Source of the DNA: Macrotrachela quadricornifera
Taxonomy: Eukaryota; Rotifera; Eurotatoria; Philodinida; Philodinidae
NCBI GenBank assembly: GCA_022393335.1
Contig: JAJEKB010000414.1
Location: 78,282 to 142,281, forward strand
Reading direction: 5' to 3'
DNA: 64,000 bases
A program made the position numbers and the translations under genes. Below the pieces are notes generated by a model that worked only from the letters and a program-made list of their open reading frames with translations, was not told the origin of the DNA and did no database searches. Position 1 is the first letter of the stretch, and every line of letters starts with the position of its first letter. Positions 37,894 to 48,724 of the stretch are shown here, piece by piece.

Positions 37894-39186
37894 ATGTCTG
37901 AAAAATGTTCAATTCCATCATGTGAACGTGCTTCTTATGCATTATGTCATGGTTGTAATTCCAGTTTTTGTCGAGAACATATGTTTGAACATTCTTTATC
38001 AATTCATTTAGAATTAAATCCATTAATTGATGAAGTGAATGAATTAAATAGTGATTTAAGAGGATTAGATATTAAAGAATTATATAATATTTCTTATCAA
38101 CAACTTGAAGACTGGCGTAAAAAATCTCATCAAACTATTGATATTTATTTTGCAGAAAAAACTCAAGATTTAGATATATTTATTAATGAAAAACTTAAAC
38201 AATGTGAAGATGAATTACGAGATGTTCAATCAAAACTTATTACATGTATGCATGAACAAGAAACAACACATGAACAAATTAATTTGTTAACATTTCAAGT
38301 TCAAACTTTACAACGAAATTTTAATAAACTTAAAAACAATGATTTTCAAATTCATATAAAACCATTAACTTTTGATGAAAAATTAATTAATTTTGATCAA
38401 TATTTTAATGTATCAAGTCTTCCAGTTGTATATAGAGTTATTGGTCGTAGTGATGACAGTTATACATCATTAGCAACTGATAATCGACATTTATTATTAC
38501 ATTATGAAGGTACATTACTTATAGTTGATGGAGAATTAATAACATTTAGACAAACACCATGGACATATGGACCTATTTATGATATGTGTTATTCATCAAC
38601 ATTAAAACGATTTATAATTATAAATGAAAATGAAGTATTTCTTTTCAGTAGTGATACAATGACTATTAATAAAGTTCGTTCTATTCCATGGCAACAATGG
38701 TTTTCTTGTACATCTTCAGATACATCTCTATATTTATCAACAAAAGTTTATAATTCATCACTTGTACAATTTAATTTATTACCTTCAATAACATTTGCTA
38801 AACGATGGGGATCACCTGATATATGTACAAAAGATGAAGCAATTGATGGAGTTGTTTATAACAATAATAAAATTGCTTTAATAATTAGTAATGATACAAA
38901 AAAAATTATACGTTTTGAATTACGTTCAGGAATAACACTTGCTCGTATATGGTCACTTCCACTTGATATTATTTATAATGAAAATCAAGCATTTAGATTT
39001 TGTTCAATTAATAATAATGAATGGCTTATAGCTGATCATAGTAAATCACGTCTTTTACATATAACAAATGAAGGAATGATTAAAGCAGAAGGTGCATATG
39101 GACCAGCTCCATGTTGTGTAATGGAATTTGCACATAATATGTTAGCTATATCAACAAAATCAGTTGTACATTTACATAAATTATAA
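37894..39186 (+). CDS. Intronless zinc finger / coiled-coil / beta-propeller protein 1
   Basis: 430 residues from the ATG at 37894; an in-frame upstream Met at 37819 gives only a low-complexity leader. Residues 5-33 form a B-box-like zinc motif with spacing C5-x4-C10-x7-C18-x2-C21-x4-C26-x2-H29-x3-H33 (CSIPSCERASYALCHGC, then FCREHMFEH). Residues about 70-160 are a coiled coil. From about 180 to the end, repeated beta-strand-like segments (GPIYDMCYSSTLKRFIIIN; EWLIADHSKSRLLHI; MLAISTKSVVHLHKL) suggest an NHL/WD-type propeller. This arrangement recalls TRIM proteins lacking the RING. It shares architecture and most motifs with the gene at 40995, so the two are a tandem duplicate pair. No intron interrupts it, unlike most neighbours. 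Function unknown. Confidence 0.85.
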   Translation: MSEKCSIPSCERASYALCHGCNSSFCREHMFEHSLSIHLELNPLIDEVNELNSDLRGLDIKELYNISYQQLEDWRKKSHQTIDIYFAEKTQDLDIFINEKLKQCEDELRDVQSKLITCMHEQETTHEQINLLTFQVQTLQRNFNKLKNNDFQIHIKPLTFDEKLINFDQYFNVSSLPVVYRVIGRSDDSYTSLATDNRHLLLHYEGTLLIVDGELITFRQTPWTYGPIYDMCYSSTLKRFIIINENEVFLFSSDTMTINKVRSIPWQQWFSCTSSDTSLYLSTKVYNSSLVQFNLLPSITFAKRWGSPDICTKDEAIDGVVYNNNKIALIISNDTKKIIRFELRSGITLARIWSLPLDIIYNENQAFRFCSINNNEWLIADHSKSRLLHITNEGMIKAEGAYGPAPCCVMEFAHNMLAISTKSVVHLHKL

Positions 39187-40994
39187 TTCATTACTATAAA
39201 ACTTTCTTTTTTTTTGTTTTAAAAAATCCTATGTCTTTTTCTGATGATGATTCGCTTAAATAATTATTAACGAAATCCAAAAAATGTATATCTAATAAAG
39301 ACATTACAATAGATATAGGCTTTTTTTACGAAGTGTGAAAAATAAAAATGATTTTTTTTAATAATAAATTTTAAATATAAAAGTATCATATTTTTTTCAA
39401 TCCGATTAGATTAGTATATTTAATAGGTTAGAATTATCAAATACTTGTTCAATGCACATTATACAATTATCTCCATTAGAGATATATGCGATCTATTTTA
39501 GTCTCAATTACAAAATCAAAAGTAAAAAGTAAAACTTTATCAACACTGCTGCTAAAATTAATGATTAAATACGCTATAGTCTTTAGCATAAATCATATCA
39601 ATCAAGTCAGATTTATCGAAACTATTACTGGAACTATAGAAATTGATCCGAATAGTATATATTCGATAATGACATAACTCACAATGTTCATATAAATTAT
39701 GATAAATAGAATTAAACTATGTCAAAACCTTAGATATACATTTTCTTTTGATTTATTCATATCTACCATAAACAACATGAATTTCTTATACTTTTCATAA
39801 CTCAATACAAAATCAATTACTATTACTAAAACTAAAACAATAATTAAAATTAATCATAAATAATAATCACTATAAATTGATCGAATCTTATCATTAGAAG
39901 TAAATTTAAATACAAAATTTTCTTATATTGAAATAATTACAAGGACATTCAATATAGATACATATTTATTTTTCTTTCAAAATTACACCTTGAAACATGT
40001 CATTTTTCAAAACATTAATAAAAATATTCTATTCATATTGTGTTTCATTGAATCACAAGGTAAATTTTCAAAAGAAAATCTCTATTAATGTTTATTCTTT
40101 AAAATACTGTCAAAGTAAAAAGAACACGATTCATAGGTATACTTTACAAACTTGACCTTGATTCATTGAAATTTTCAATAATTATAATAATCAATAATAA
40201 ATTAAAAATTAAAATGAACATTTTTTTCCTTTTTATTAGATATGGCTTCAATGATGAGATTATTTCTAGACATTCTTTTAATACTTAAAATTATTTTATT
40301 GTTACAAGAAAAAAATGTCTGATTTATTTTATTCAAAATTTAATCATAACATATATATTTTATAATGTTTAAAAGTAATTGAAAGAAGAAAAAACAACAA
40401 CAAAACTTTAATTTTTATTAAAATAAATTTTTTTGATTATCTATTTTAAAAATATGTCTTTATGAAAATGTTCTTAAAATACGAATAGAAAAAATTCGAA
40501 CAAAACAAAAATCATACTTGTTATGAAGAAAAGATATTTTCTGTTTATGTAGCATTCGAAACAAAACACTTCAAAGTATTCATAGTGTTAAAAAAAAAAG
40601 AAAATGTTTTTAAGAATTTTTAAAAATAAAAAAAAAAATGGCAAATGTTCTTAATATATATATTTTTATACAGAATTATAATATCCTTTTAAATCTTTTA
40701 GATAAAACTAAGAAAAAAAAAGATTTTTTCTTTTATAAAGATCTTGTATATTTTATATTTAAAATAAAACGGTTTTCCGCCCATTTATTTTCTTAAAAAT
40801 GTTTTTGGCATTCGTTCACATTGTCCTTTTGCCCCGATCACTTGAGAGTGTCGAGCAACGGTTGTTTCTTATGCAAACAAACAATTGTATTTTTTTTTTT
40901 TTGTCGAGTATTAGAACGACTTTTTTCTTCTTTTTTCTTTTTAACAATTGCCAAAAAAGAGAATAGCAATACTTTTTTTTACAATCAACAACAG
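39187..40994. other. Intergenic region between the two zinc finger/propeller paralogs
   Basis: AT-rich, 1.8 kb. Short ORFs (for example 39486-39677) look random. Immediately before the second gene (40750-40990) the GC content rises a little (CCGCCCATTT near 40778, CCCCGATCACTTGAG near 40833) and pyrimidine runs follow, consistent with a promoter and 5' UTR. Nothing else found. Confidence 0.4.
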
Positions 40995-42299
40995 ATGTCT
41001 CAGCCATGCGCTATTCCAACATGTAAACGTATATCACGAACTTTATGTTATGGATGTAATCAAAATTTTTGTCGTGAACATATGATTGAACATGATTTAT
41101 CTCTTAATTCACAATTAAATCCATTATCTGATGAAATTAATGCACTTGGTGAACGATTAAAATCAATTAATCTTGAAAATGCAATTGGTGATTCACATCA
41201 AAAATTAGAAAAATGGCGTATAGATTGTCATAGAACAATTGATTCTTTTTTTGAACAAAAATGTCGAGAACTTGATCGATGTATTAAAAAAAAAATGGAA
41301 AAACAACGTGAAGAAATAAGTCGTATGCGTACAAAAATGTCCGAATTAATACGAGAACAAGAAGCAACACATAAAGATATTGATTCATTAAAATCAACTG
41401 TACGTGGTCTTGAACAAGAAATGAGTAAAATTGAACAGACATCATTTCAAGTAGAAATTAAATCATTAGTTATTGATGATAGTTTAATACAAATTGACGA
41501 TTCAGCTATAAATCGTTTCGATTTTTCATCATTATCATCTATATATAAAACAATAAATTATCCAAGAGAAAATTGGGCACCATTAGCATGTAATAATCGT
41601 TATTTATTAATACATCAAGAACCAAATTTATGTTTAGTTGATCGAGATTTAACAATTATAAAACAAAATTCTTGGATATATGGAACAATTTATGATATGT
41701 GTTGGTCATCAGCATTAAATCGTTTTATTGTTATAAATGGTAGTGATGTTTTTCTTGTTGATGAAGATAATATGTCTATTGAAAATATTCAAACGCTTCA
41801 AAAGCGTAAATGGTTATCATGTACAACATCTGAAACATCATTATTTTTATCGACTAAAGTATGGGGATCATCTATAATGGAATTTAGTTTATTACCAACA
41901 ATTGAACTTGTTAAACAATGGCAATCTCCTGATACATGTACACGTGATGAAGTTATTAATGGAATTGTTTATAATAAAGGTACACTTGCTATGATGATTA
42001 AAAATCCATCAGAAAAAACAATACATATTGAAATGAGATCATCTGCTACATTAGATAGACTTTGGTCTGTTCGATTGAATATTGCATATAGTCAAAATAT
42101 TAGAACTCGATGTTGTTTAATAACTCATGATGAATGGCTTGTAGTCGATCGAAATACTTCACGTATATTTTATGTATCTAAAGATGGAAAAGTCAAATCG
42201 TCCAGTGCATATAATCCACCACCATTTTGTGCTACAGTGTTTGATCAAGATATGTTAGCGATATCAACAGCACGAGGTGTAAACTTACATAAACTATAG
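40995..42299 (+). CDS. Intronless zinc finger / coiled-coil / beta-propeller protein 2
   Basis: 434 residues from the ATG at 40995. In-frame upstream sequence back to 40821 is low-complexity 5' UTR. The zinc motif has exactly the same spacing as in gene 1 (CAIPTCKRISRTLCYGC, then FCREHMIEH). A longer, strongly charged coiled coil follows (KKKMEKQREEISRMRTKMSE). The propeller half keeps the landmarks GTIYDMCWSSALNRFIVIN, TSETSLFLSTKVWGSS, CTRDEVINGIVYN, EWLVVDRNTSRIFYV and MLAISTARGVNLHKL. By eye the pair is roughly half identical, with the propeller better conserved than the coiled coil, so the duplication is not recent. Function unknown; a TRIM-like scaffold is one guess. Confidence 0.85.
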   Translation: MSQPCAIPTCKRISRTLCYGCNQNFCREHMIEHDLSLNSQLNPLSDEINALGERLKSINLENAIGDSHQKLEKWRIDCHRTIDSFFEQKCRELDRCIKKKMEKQREEISRMRTKMSELIREQEATHKDIDSLKSTVRGLEQEMSKIEQTSFQVEIKSLVIDDSLIQIDDSAINRFDFSSLSSIYKTINYPRENWAPLACNNRYLLIHQEPNLCLVDRDLTIIKQNSWIYGTIYDMCWSSALNRFIVINGSDVFLVDEDNMSIENIQTLQKRKWLSCTTSETSLFLSTKVWGSSIMEFSLLPTIELVKQWQSPDTCTRDEVINGIVYNKGTLAMMIKNPSEKTIHIEMRSSATLDRLWSVRLNIAYSQNIRTRCCLITHDEWLVVDRNTSRIFYVSKDGKVKSSSAYNPPPFCATVFDQDMLAISTARGVNLHKL

Positions 42300-42926
42300 T
42301 CTTAAGCTATAGTTATTTCTACTTATTTTTATATTCATTTGCTCATTTATTTTTTATTTAAATCAGTAATAGAATTGGAGAATAATATTCTTCATTGATA
42401 AGTCTGAAAATAGATTTCATTCGATAAAAAATTTGTATTTTTTTTTATTTTCGAAAATTGTTATCTTTATTTATATGGAATAATTATGTTGAAAATTTAT
42501 GGATATAAATATATTTGTTTTTTTTTGTCTTTTGTTAATATATCAATTATTTATTTATTTATTTATTTATTGATTTATTTGCATTTATATTCTAGATGAA
42601 GAACCATTTATAATTGTTATATAATGAATTACTGCCATCTAGAGAATATCATTGAGTATAAAAATAAAAAAATAGAAAAAAACAAATATTTTATTTTGAC
42701 AAAAATATCATAATAATATTATATCAAATTTTTAATTCAAACAATTTACCTTTTTTCAATCAATACGAGTCAGATTAAAGAAGATTTGACATACAGGTGC
42801 TCTCTTTTGATATTTACTCTTATCAGATACTTGATTATTTTACTTCTTTTTTTGTGAGTATATATATCAATATAACGATACAACGATTTACCTTCTCTTT
42901 ATAATTTGATTTTTTTTCACGTGAAA
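42300..42926. other. Intergenic region downstream of zinc finger/propeller gene 2
   Basis: AT-rich 3' UTR and spacer. A run of TTTA repeats near 42550-42580 is the only notable pattern. The start of the small unknown gene follows at 42927. Confidence 0.4.
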
Positions 42927-43481
42927 ATGGCTGACAATATTCAACATAATAATTCAGGAAAATGTTTATGTCCATATTGTTCGGGAAGTAAGTTATTATC
43001 AATATAAACTATTGTATATAATACGAAATATTTTCTTAAAGGCATTGCAAAAGGAATGACAGCAATTAATGATAAAAATGTTTTAGAATGTAATCAATTA
43101 GTTGATAGTTATGATAGTAATAAACAAAGTGATTTTAATGATTTATCAACTAAACTTGATAATCTTAATCCTGTCCAATGTTTTGATATACTTGATAAAT
43201 TATGTAGTAAATATTCATCGTAATAATTTTTCTTTAAATCGAATATTTTCTTTATATTAAAAATTTTTTTCAATTTTATTTATAGTAATACAGAAAATGA
43301 TGAACTTAATCAATTAATTTTAAAATTTATAATTCGATTTCGAAATAATGGTGGATTTTTTATCGCTCTTAAAGAGCCTCAAGATCGTCGACAACATCTT
43401 TTACAACGACTTACAAATTCAATCTTAATAAATAAAGACAACGCCCAAAAAGCTAATTTGACACCCAATGAAATACATTAA
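42927..43481 (+). CDS. Small three-exon protein of unknown function
   Basis: Exons 42927-42987, 43042-43219 and 43286-43481 sum to 435 nt (144 residues) and join in frame with GT-AG introns, which supports a real gene. The N-terminus has a CLCPYCSG motif that could be half of a zinc ribbon, then SIAKGMTAIND. The rest is predicted alpha-helical (NPVQCFDILDKLCSKYSS; ELNQLILKFIIRFRNNGGFF) and ends in LTPNEIH. I recognise no family. It sits between the zinc finger/propeller pair and the second calcium-sensor gene, all on the plus strand. Confidence 0.65.
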
Positions 43482-44167
43482 TGAATTATACATCTATTTA
43501 TTCATGCAAAAATTTTGTTTTTCTCATTTTTTCTGACTTTTCTATTCCATTTTTTCCCGATCGTTCTTCCTTAATTTACATTCTAAAATAATTTAATAAT
43601 GAAAATTTTTGTTATTATATTTTTTTTTTCTGTTCAAATAAATACAATTATCTTTAACAAACATATGCGTATACTAAAATTTGCTTCTTTTTTTGAAACA
43701 TATACAATGTCATTATCAATATTAATACACAGACATAATGTCAATGGATTTGATTTAATACGGTGGATGCCTTTTTTCTCAATTATCTGAATACTGTATA
43801 TGTATGTTTGATAGATAGTAACAGCCAAAAATTAGTTTCACTTCTGTCAAAGCTAGATAACGTACGGAACGAAGGAAAAAAATAGGATTAGATGAAATAC
43901 TTTTGAATAAATACGACCTCGATGGATGGGCGTTTTTCTCATAACTATATAGAAAGGAGAAAAAAAAAGACGAGGAAATAAGCGAAAAAAAAAACGAGAG
44001 AACTAACCAACTATCAAAATGCATTATATAAATGGAAGTAATTTATCTACAGAGAGAAAAAGCTAGAATCGATAAAAAAAAGAAAAGAGGACTATTCATT
44101 TCATAAAATTTTTCTGTAAGTAGATTTTAGATTGATATATATATATATATATATAAAATAAATATAA
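43482..44167. other. Spacer before the second calcium-sensor gene
   Basis: Overlapping ORFs on both strands (43599-43828, 43779-44024) are low-complexity and not supported. From about 43890 the sequence turns purine-rich (GGAGAAAAAAAAAGACGAGG) and probably is promoter and 5' UTR. A (TA)n tract of about 20 bp at 44136-44154 lies just ahead of the ATG. Confidence 0.4.
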
Positions 44168-45222
44168 ATGGGAACAAATCAAACTAAAATTGATGATAAT
44201 GTATATGAAGCTATAGGAAAATTTACAGAATTAAAACGTGAAGATATACTTGCATGGCAAGAACGTTTTATACAACAGTGTAATCCTGGTTCAACAACAA
44301 TGAATAAAGAACAATTTTGCAAATTTTATCAAGAACTTCGTCCTAGTGAAAATGTTAAACGTCTAAGTGAAAATATATTTCGTGCTTTTGATTTAAATGG
44401 TGATCAAGGAATAAGTTTTTCTGAAGTATGTTTTTTCATATTTTTATTATATTATAGTATTAGTTCCATTCTTGTAATATACAATTGGATCAAAACAAAG
44501 AAACTCTTCACTTTTTGCTAAATATTATATCTTAGAGCAACAGAAAAAAAATAGGATTGCTTCTTTAATAAATAATATTTTCATCACGTAAGGCTATGTT
44601 TAGAAATCTCCTAAGAGTTCTCGTGAATATATAAAAAGAAAAAAGCACGATATAATTATAGCATTGAACATCCGGCTTTTTTTTGTTTGTTCATTCATGT
44701 GTGTAATTTGCATGTATTACAATCCTTTTAGGAACTATATCAGTATGACTTGTTTTTAACACACATAATTTTGTTTTTGCCTTTCGAAATATGACATTAT
44801 CCCATTGTAATAAAAGCTGTGGAGTAGACTAGCCGATAAATTACATGTATTACTCGACCGGATGGCCACAATCTTTGTTTATCTCGATATTTCTTTTTTC
44901 TTTTTAGTTTCTTATTGCATATGTTTCAACAACGGAAGCACCATTAGAAGATAAACTTCGTTATGCATTTAATGTCTATGATATAGATCGAAATAGTTCA
45001 ATTGATCGAGCTGAAGTTTTATTTATTCTACGTGCAATGTTTGAATTATTAGGTATGAGTAATAATGCATCAAATAAATATTCATATGATCAATGTGCTG
45101 ATATAATTATGAAAAATCTTGATGTTAATGAAGATCAATGTCTATCGAAAGAAGAATTTATTCAAGGATTAATACATGATCCATTTTTACAAAGTCTTAT
45201 GAATCCTTTCCAACATGTTTAA
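44168..45222 (+). CDS. Neuronal calcium sensor family EF-hand protein
   Basis: Two exons, 44168-44425 and 44908-45222, give 190 residues, the typical family length. MGTNQTK is an N-myristoylation signal. EF1 is degenerate (FIQQCNPGSTTMNKEQF). EF2 (DLNGDQGISFSEF), EF3 (DIDRNSSIDRAEV) and EF4 (DVNEDQCLSKEEF) look capable or nearly capable of binding Ca. The frame closes with FLQSLMNPFQHV. The exon split falls inside EF2, right after ISFSE, comparable to but simpler than the five-exon gene at 33686. The two are family paralogs but clearly diverged. The intron of 482 bp contains no gene. Confidence 0.88.
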
Positions 45223-45435
45223 TTAAATGAAGAATATAAATTTTTTTTTTCTTGACATGTTATCGTGTTGTGTTGTTCGTTCGTATAATTCAATAGTCTT
45301 CTTATTTTCTTGTATTTTTCTTTTTGTTGTTTTGCTTCTCTCTTTTAATCATGATTTGATGAGAACAGCGGGAATGTAAGATTTATTCTGATTGAAAAAA
45401 AAAGTGAGAACAACACGTAGTGAAGCATAATAAGT

Positions 45436-46734
45436 ATGTATACTGATCATCGACTTCGTTTCTGGCCAATTCGAGATTCTCTAACTGAAGCGTTATATTC
45501 ATCTAATGTTGATAATCTAATTGAAACAATAGCTGTTCGTGATCTTGTATCAAAACGTCGTAATCGACAACATCTTCTAGCATCAGATGTCTATTGTCGT
45601 TCAACCACATATAAACCATTACGATCATGGCCAATGCCAAATCGATATCGTAGTTTTAATACATATCGATCTTATGATACACCTCTTTTTTTACCAAGAC
45701 CTATATCACCAGTTGAATTTCCACCTATTACAGTTGAACATTATCGATCACCAGTTTATTGTAAAAATTGTCATCGTTATGATTTTTCATATTTAAATTT
45801 ATATAATCGTGAACCATCATTTTTTCCTTTAGCACAAAATTATTATCGTTTACAAACTGATTATGAAAAATTTCATACAAAAAAATATTATTCATTAGAA
45901 CGTATTAATTTAAAAAAACGTTGGAAAATTTATGGTTTTATATTAATATTTTATTTTATGTTAAAAAAAAATTTACGTTTAGCTAAACAAAAAGATACAT
46001 ATTATCAACGTGATTATCATCGTATTCGTTTTCTTGAATTATTAACAGCTGTACATCGTGTTTATCTTGATCCAAATTCTTCTATATATAAATCATTATC
46101 ATATGTTATTAATAATTCAACAAAACTATTAAATCAAGATAATTTATTTCATTGTGTACGAACAATTATAAATCACATAACAAATTTTTTACCACAAGAT
46201 GGTATTTTAGGTACAAATAGTGATGAATCTGTTTTAATTTATTTACTTAATTGTTCACTTGAACAATATCCACCAAGATATTTTTGGTCTATTGAAAGAC
46301 ATCTTCTTTCAATAAGTTATTCAAAAATGAAAGAAAATCATCTTTTTCAATTAGATCATTTTACAACAAAATTTCTTCTTATATCAACATTTATATTTCA
46401 TTGTTTAATTAAAACACTTTTATTAAAACCAGTTAAATATCGTTTAACACGTGGACAACTTAATCGTAAACAATGGTTTAATATACGTTTATTATCATCA
46501 TTAATTCTTTATATTACACGTCATGCTATTATATATAAAGAAGAAAAATATCGTTTACCTATGCCATTTCCATTTGAAATGAACAAATATTTAATTGATG
46601 ATGAAAAATTAAAAGAAGTTTTTACTAATATTGAACAATTAATTGAATCTACAGCACCAAAACTTAGTTCATGGGCTTGTGAATATGCTGAAAGATTACA
46701 ACGTCATATAAGAACAATGAAAACAAGATCATAA
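45436..46734 (+). CDS. Large intronless protein of unknown function
   Basis: 432 residues, open from the ATG at 45436. The N-terminal 160 residues are rich in Arg, Tyr, Pro and Ser (RFWPIRDSL; RPISPVEFPP) with a CKNCHRY pair. A hydrophobic helix (YGFILIFYFML, about residues 168-178) flanked by Lys/Arg follows. A helical, globular-looking C-terminal half comes next (RIRFLELLTAVHRVYLD; KQWFNIRLLSSLILYITRH; KYRLPMPFPFEM; LSSWACEYAERLQRH). Codon use matches that of neighbours and there is no repeat structure, so it is likely a real gene. I recognise no family. It follows the second calcium-sensor gene by 213 bp, on the same strand. Confidence 0.75.
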   Translation: MYTDHRLRFWPIRDSLTEALYSSNVDNLIETIAVRDLVSKRRNRQHLLASDVYCRSTTYKPLRSWPMPNRYRSFNTYRSYDTPLFLPRPISPVEFPPITVEHYRSPVYCKNCHRYDFSYLNLYNREPSFFPLAQNYYRLQTDYEKFHTKKYYSLERINLKKRWKIYGFILIFYFMLKKNLRLAKQKDTYYQRDYHRIRFLELLTAVHRVYLDPNSSIYKSLSYVINNSTKLLNQDNLFHCVRTIINHITNFLPQDGILGTNSDESVLIYLLNCSLEQYPPRYFWSIERHLLSISYSKMKENHLFQLDHFTTKFLLISTFIFHCLIKTLLLKPVKYRLTRGQLNRKQWFNIRLLSSLILYITRHAIIYKEEKYRLPMPFPFEMNKYLIDDEKLKEVFTNIEQLIESTAPKLSSWACEYAERLQRHIRTMKTRS

Positions 46735-48724
46735 AAATACTTTTTTTTTTATTCAACCAAAATTTAAGACTATAAAGTTAGACAATAGTAATTATCATAT
46801 TTGTAGATAATTGAAGACACGAAAAGATTCTTATTAGTTTTTAAATAAAATTATATAATGTAATATTCTATTATTTAAACAATTAATTATATGTTTATCA
46901 GTAATGTTATCAAATAACATTTTATTCTATTTATAAAGAAATTCATCAATTCATAGTAAGTAACATGAACTGATGATGAAAATGTTCTCAAATAATACAT
47001 TGCTTTTAAGTCGAGACTTTATGTATTTTGTATATCATAATAAACTATGAATACTCTGAAAAGAGTTTGATGTGCCAAGATGCTGCATTTTTGTAGGGTT
47101 TTTTAGCCTAATGCTATGAACCTTCTTAGGAAGAACAGGAAAATTACATAATGGACTATAATTTGAAACTTTATATAGCGATAAACCTTCACGAAAATGA
47201 TTTATTGTTAAAGTTTTAACTTTTTAATGGTTTCTATTCTAAAATAAAATATGAAAATCTGCTGAGATGTATGATTCATCGCAACAAACGGATGACTTAA
47301 ATCTCTATCAGAGTATTTATAGCTCATTATAACATACATAATCTCGACTAAAAAATCTCTTTTTCAGGCTATTAAAACGTGCCTATTTTGTTCATTTTTC
47401 ACGATTTTAGTCATAAAGAAATACGAGTTTTGAAGTTTCGAAGTACTGTTGAAATCCCAGCTCTACACGTTCGCTAATATCTCCATCACAAAATGATAGT
47501 TTCAAAGTTCATTGAGTAAATTTTCTTATGCCTACAAAGGTTTTCAGACATTTGAAGATGGCATCGATTTACTCAATAAATTTCCCACTTTAAAATTTTG
47601 AGCCACTCCTCAGAGAATCTCAATAGCTAACATTTTTTAATTCGCGCTTTCATAACAAAAATATCAGAAAGAATATGTTCTGTTCCCAAGATCACGTCAA
47701 CAACAGCTGCCATACAACTGTGAAAATATTTATGTGTCAAGAAACCTTGTTCAGAAATGTTAATATAAAAAATTCTACTTTTTTATCTTAATGCGACTAT
47801 TACTCTGTAGTAGCGTCCGTTTGATGGATTGAGACATGTTTAGTTATGTCAATTAGTTATTTCAAATAAAAAGTAGATCTAATATAACATTTATAAAGGA
47901 ATCATGTCGGTATTGAAAAAAAAGTCAGCTAGAATATAGTTAGATAAAGATCAGCATTAGTTTTCCTGAATTTTTAGTCAAACCATATTGAGGAAAATCT
48001 TCCTTCATCCTTTATATTAGCATCTGAAATATGATAGATTAAAATGGAAATCGTCTTATTAGAAGCTTGAAAATTTACCAATTTGTTTGTGTATAACTGC
48101 GTCACACTGACGTAAAAGACTCTTTCTGACTGAATGAAGCAATCATTCAGTTGATGCATAAGATGTACCGATCCTACACCGGAAAAGTTATCAGTTCTGA
48201 TAGATCGGCCCAAAACAGTTAGATTGGTTCCAACTCGGATAAGGTTTGATGCAATTACATTGTCTCTTGTAAACGATGAAAATCATCACTCCCTATCGAG
48301 TTTCTATAAAATATTATTCAAAAAATATTCACAATTTTTCTTTTTTAAAATAGAAATTAATTATTGTATAAGTACTCTAGATTAAAACTAACTTGAAATC
48401 AAAATTATTGTCTATAGTATTATAAGAAGAAAAGAATACTTTAGATAATACAACATAATCTTAATATATTCATTAATAGAATAAAAATTCATTTCTTAAA
48501 TCTATAAATAATGAATTATATTGTCATATATCTATATATTGTTTGCTTTATATTTGAAAGGAAAAAAAATGAATAATATAGACAAATGTTTTGAACAAAA
48601 GAGGAAAGAAAAACCGATTCATAAAATATCGAGTTAGCCAACATAACTATGCATTTATGTTCCACATGACTTTATGTGGACGGATTATAATACGTTTTGT
48701 TTTCCAAATATCATAAGATAATTA
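46735..48724. other. Intergenic region between the unknown gene (+) and MVB12 (-)
   Basis: Convergent genes across 2 kb. An ORF of 79 codons at 47974-48213 (minus) is not supported by any known motif. A short inverted pair (TGAGTAAATT near 47513 and ATTTACTCA near 47567) is probably chance. Otherwise plain AT-rich sequence. Confidence 0.4.

Noticed and set aside
47974..48213. 79-codon minus-strand ORF in the spacer before MVB12
   Set aside because: No recognisable motif, no splice partners; kept only as spacer.
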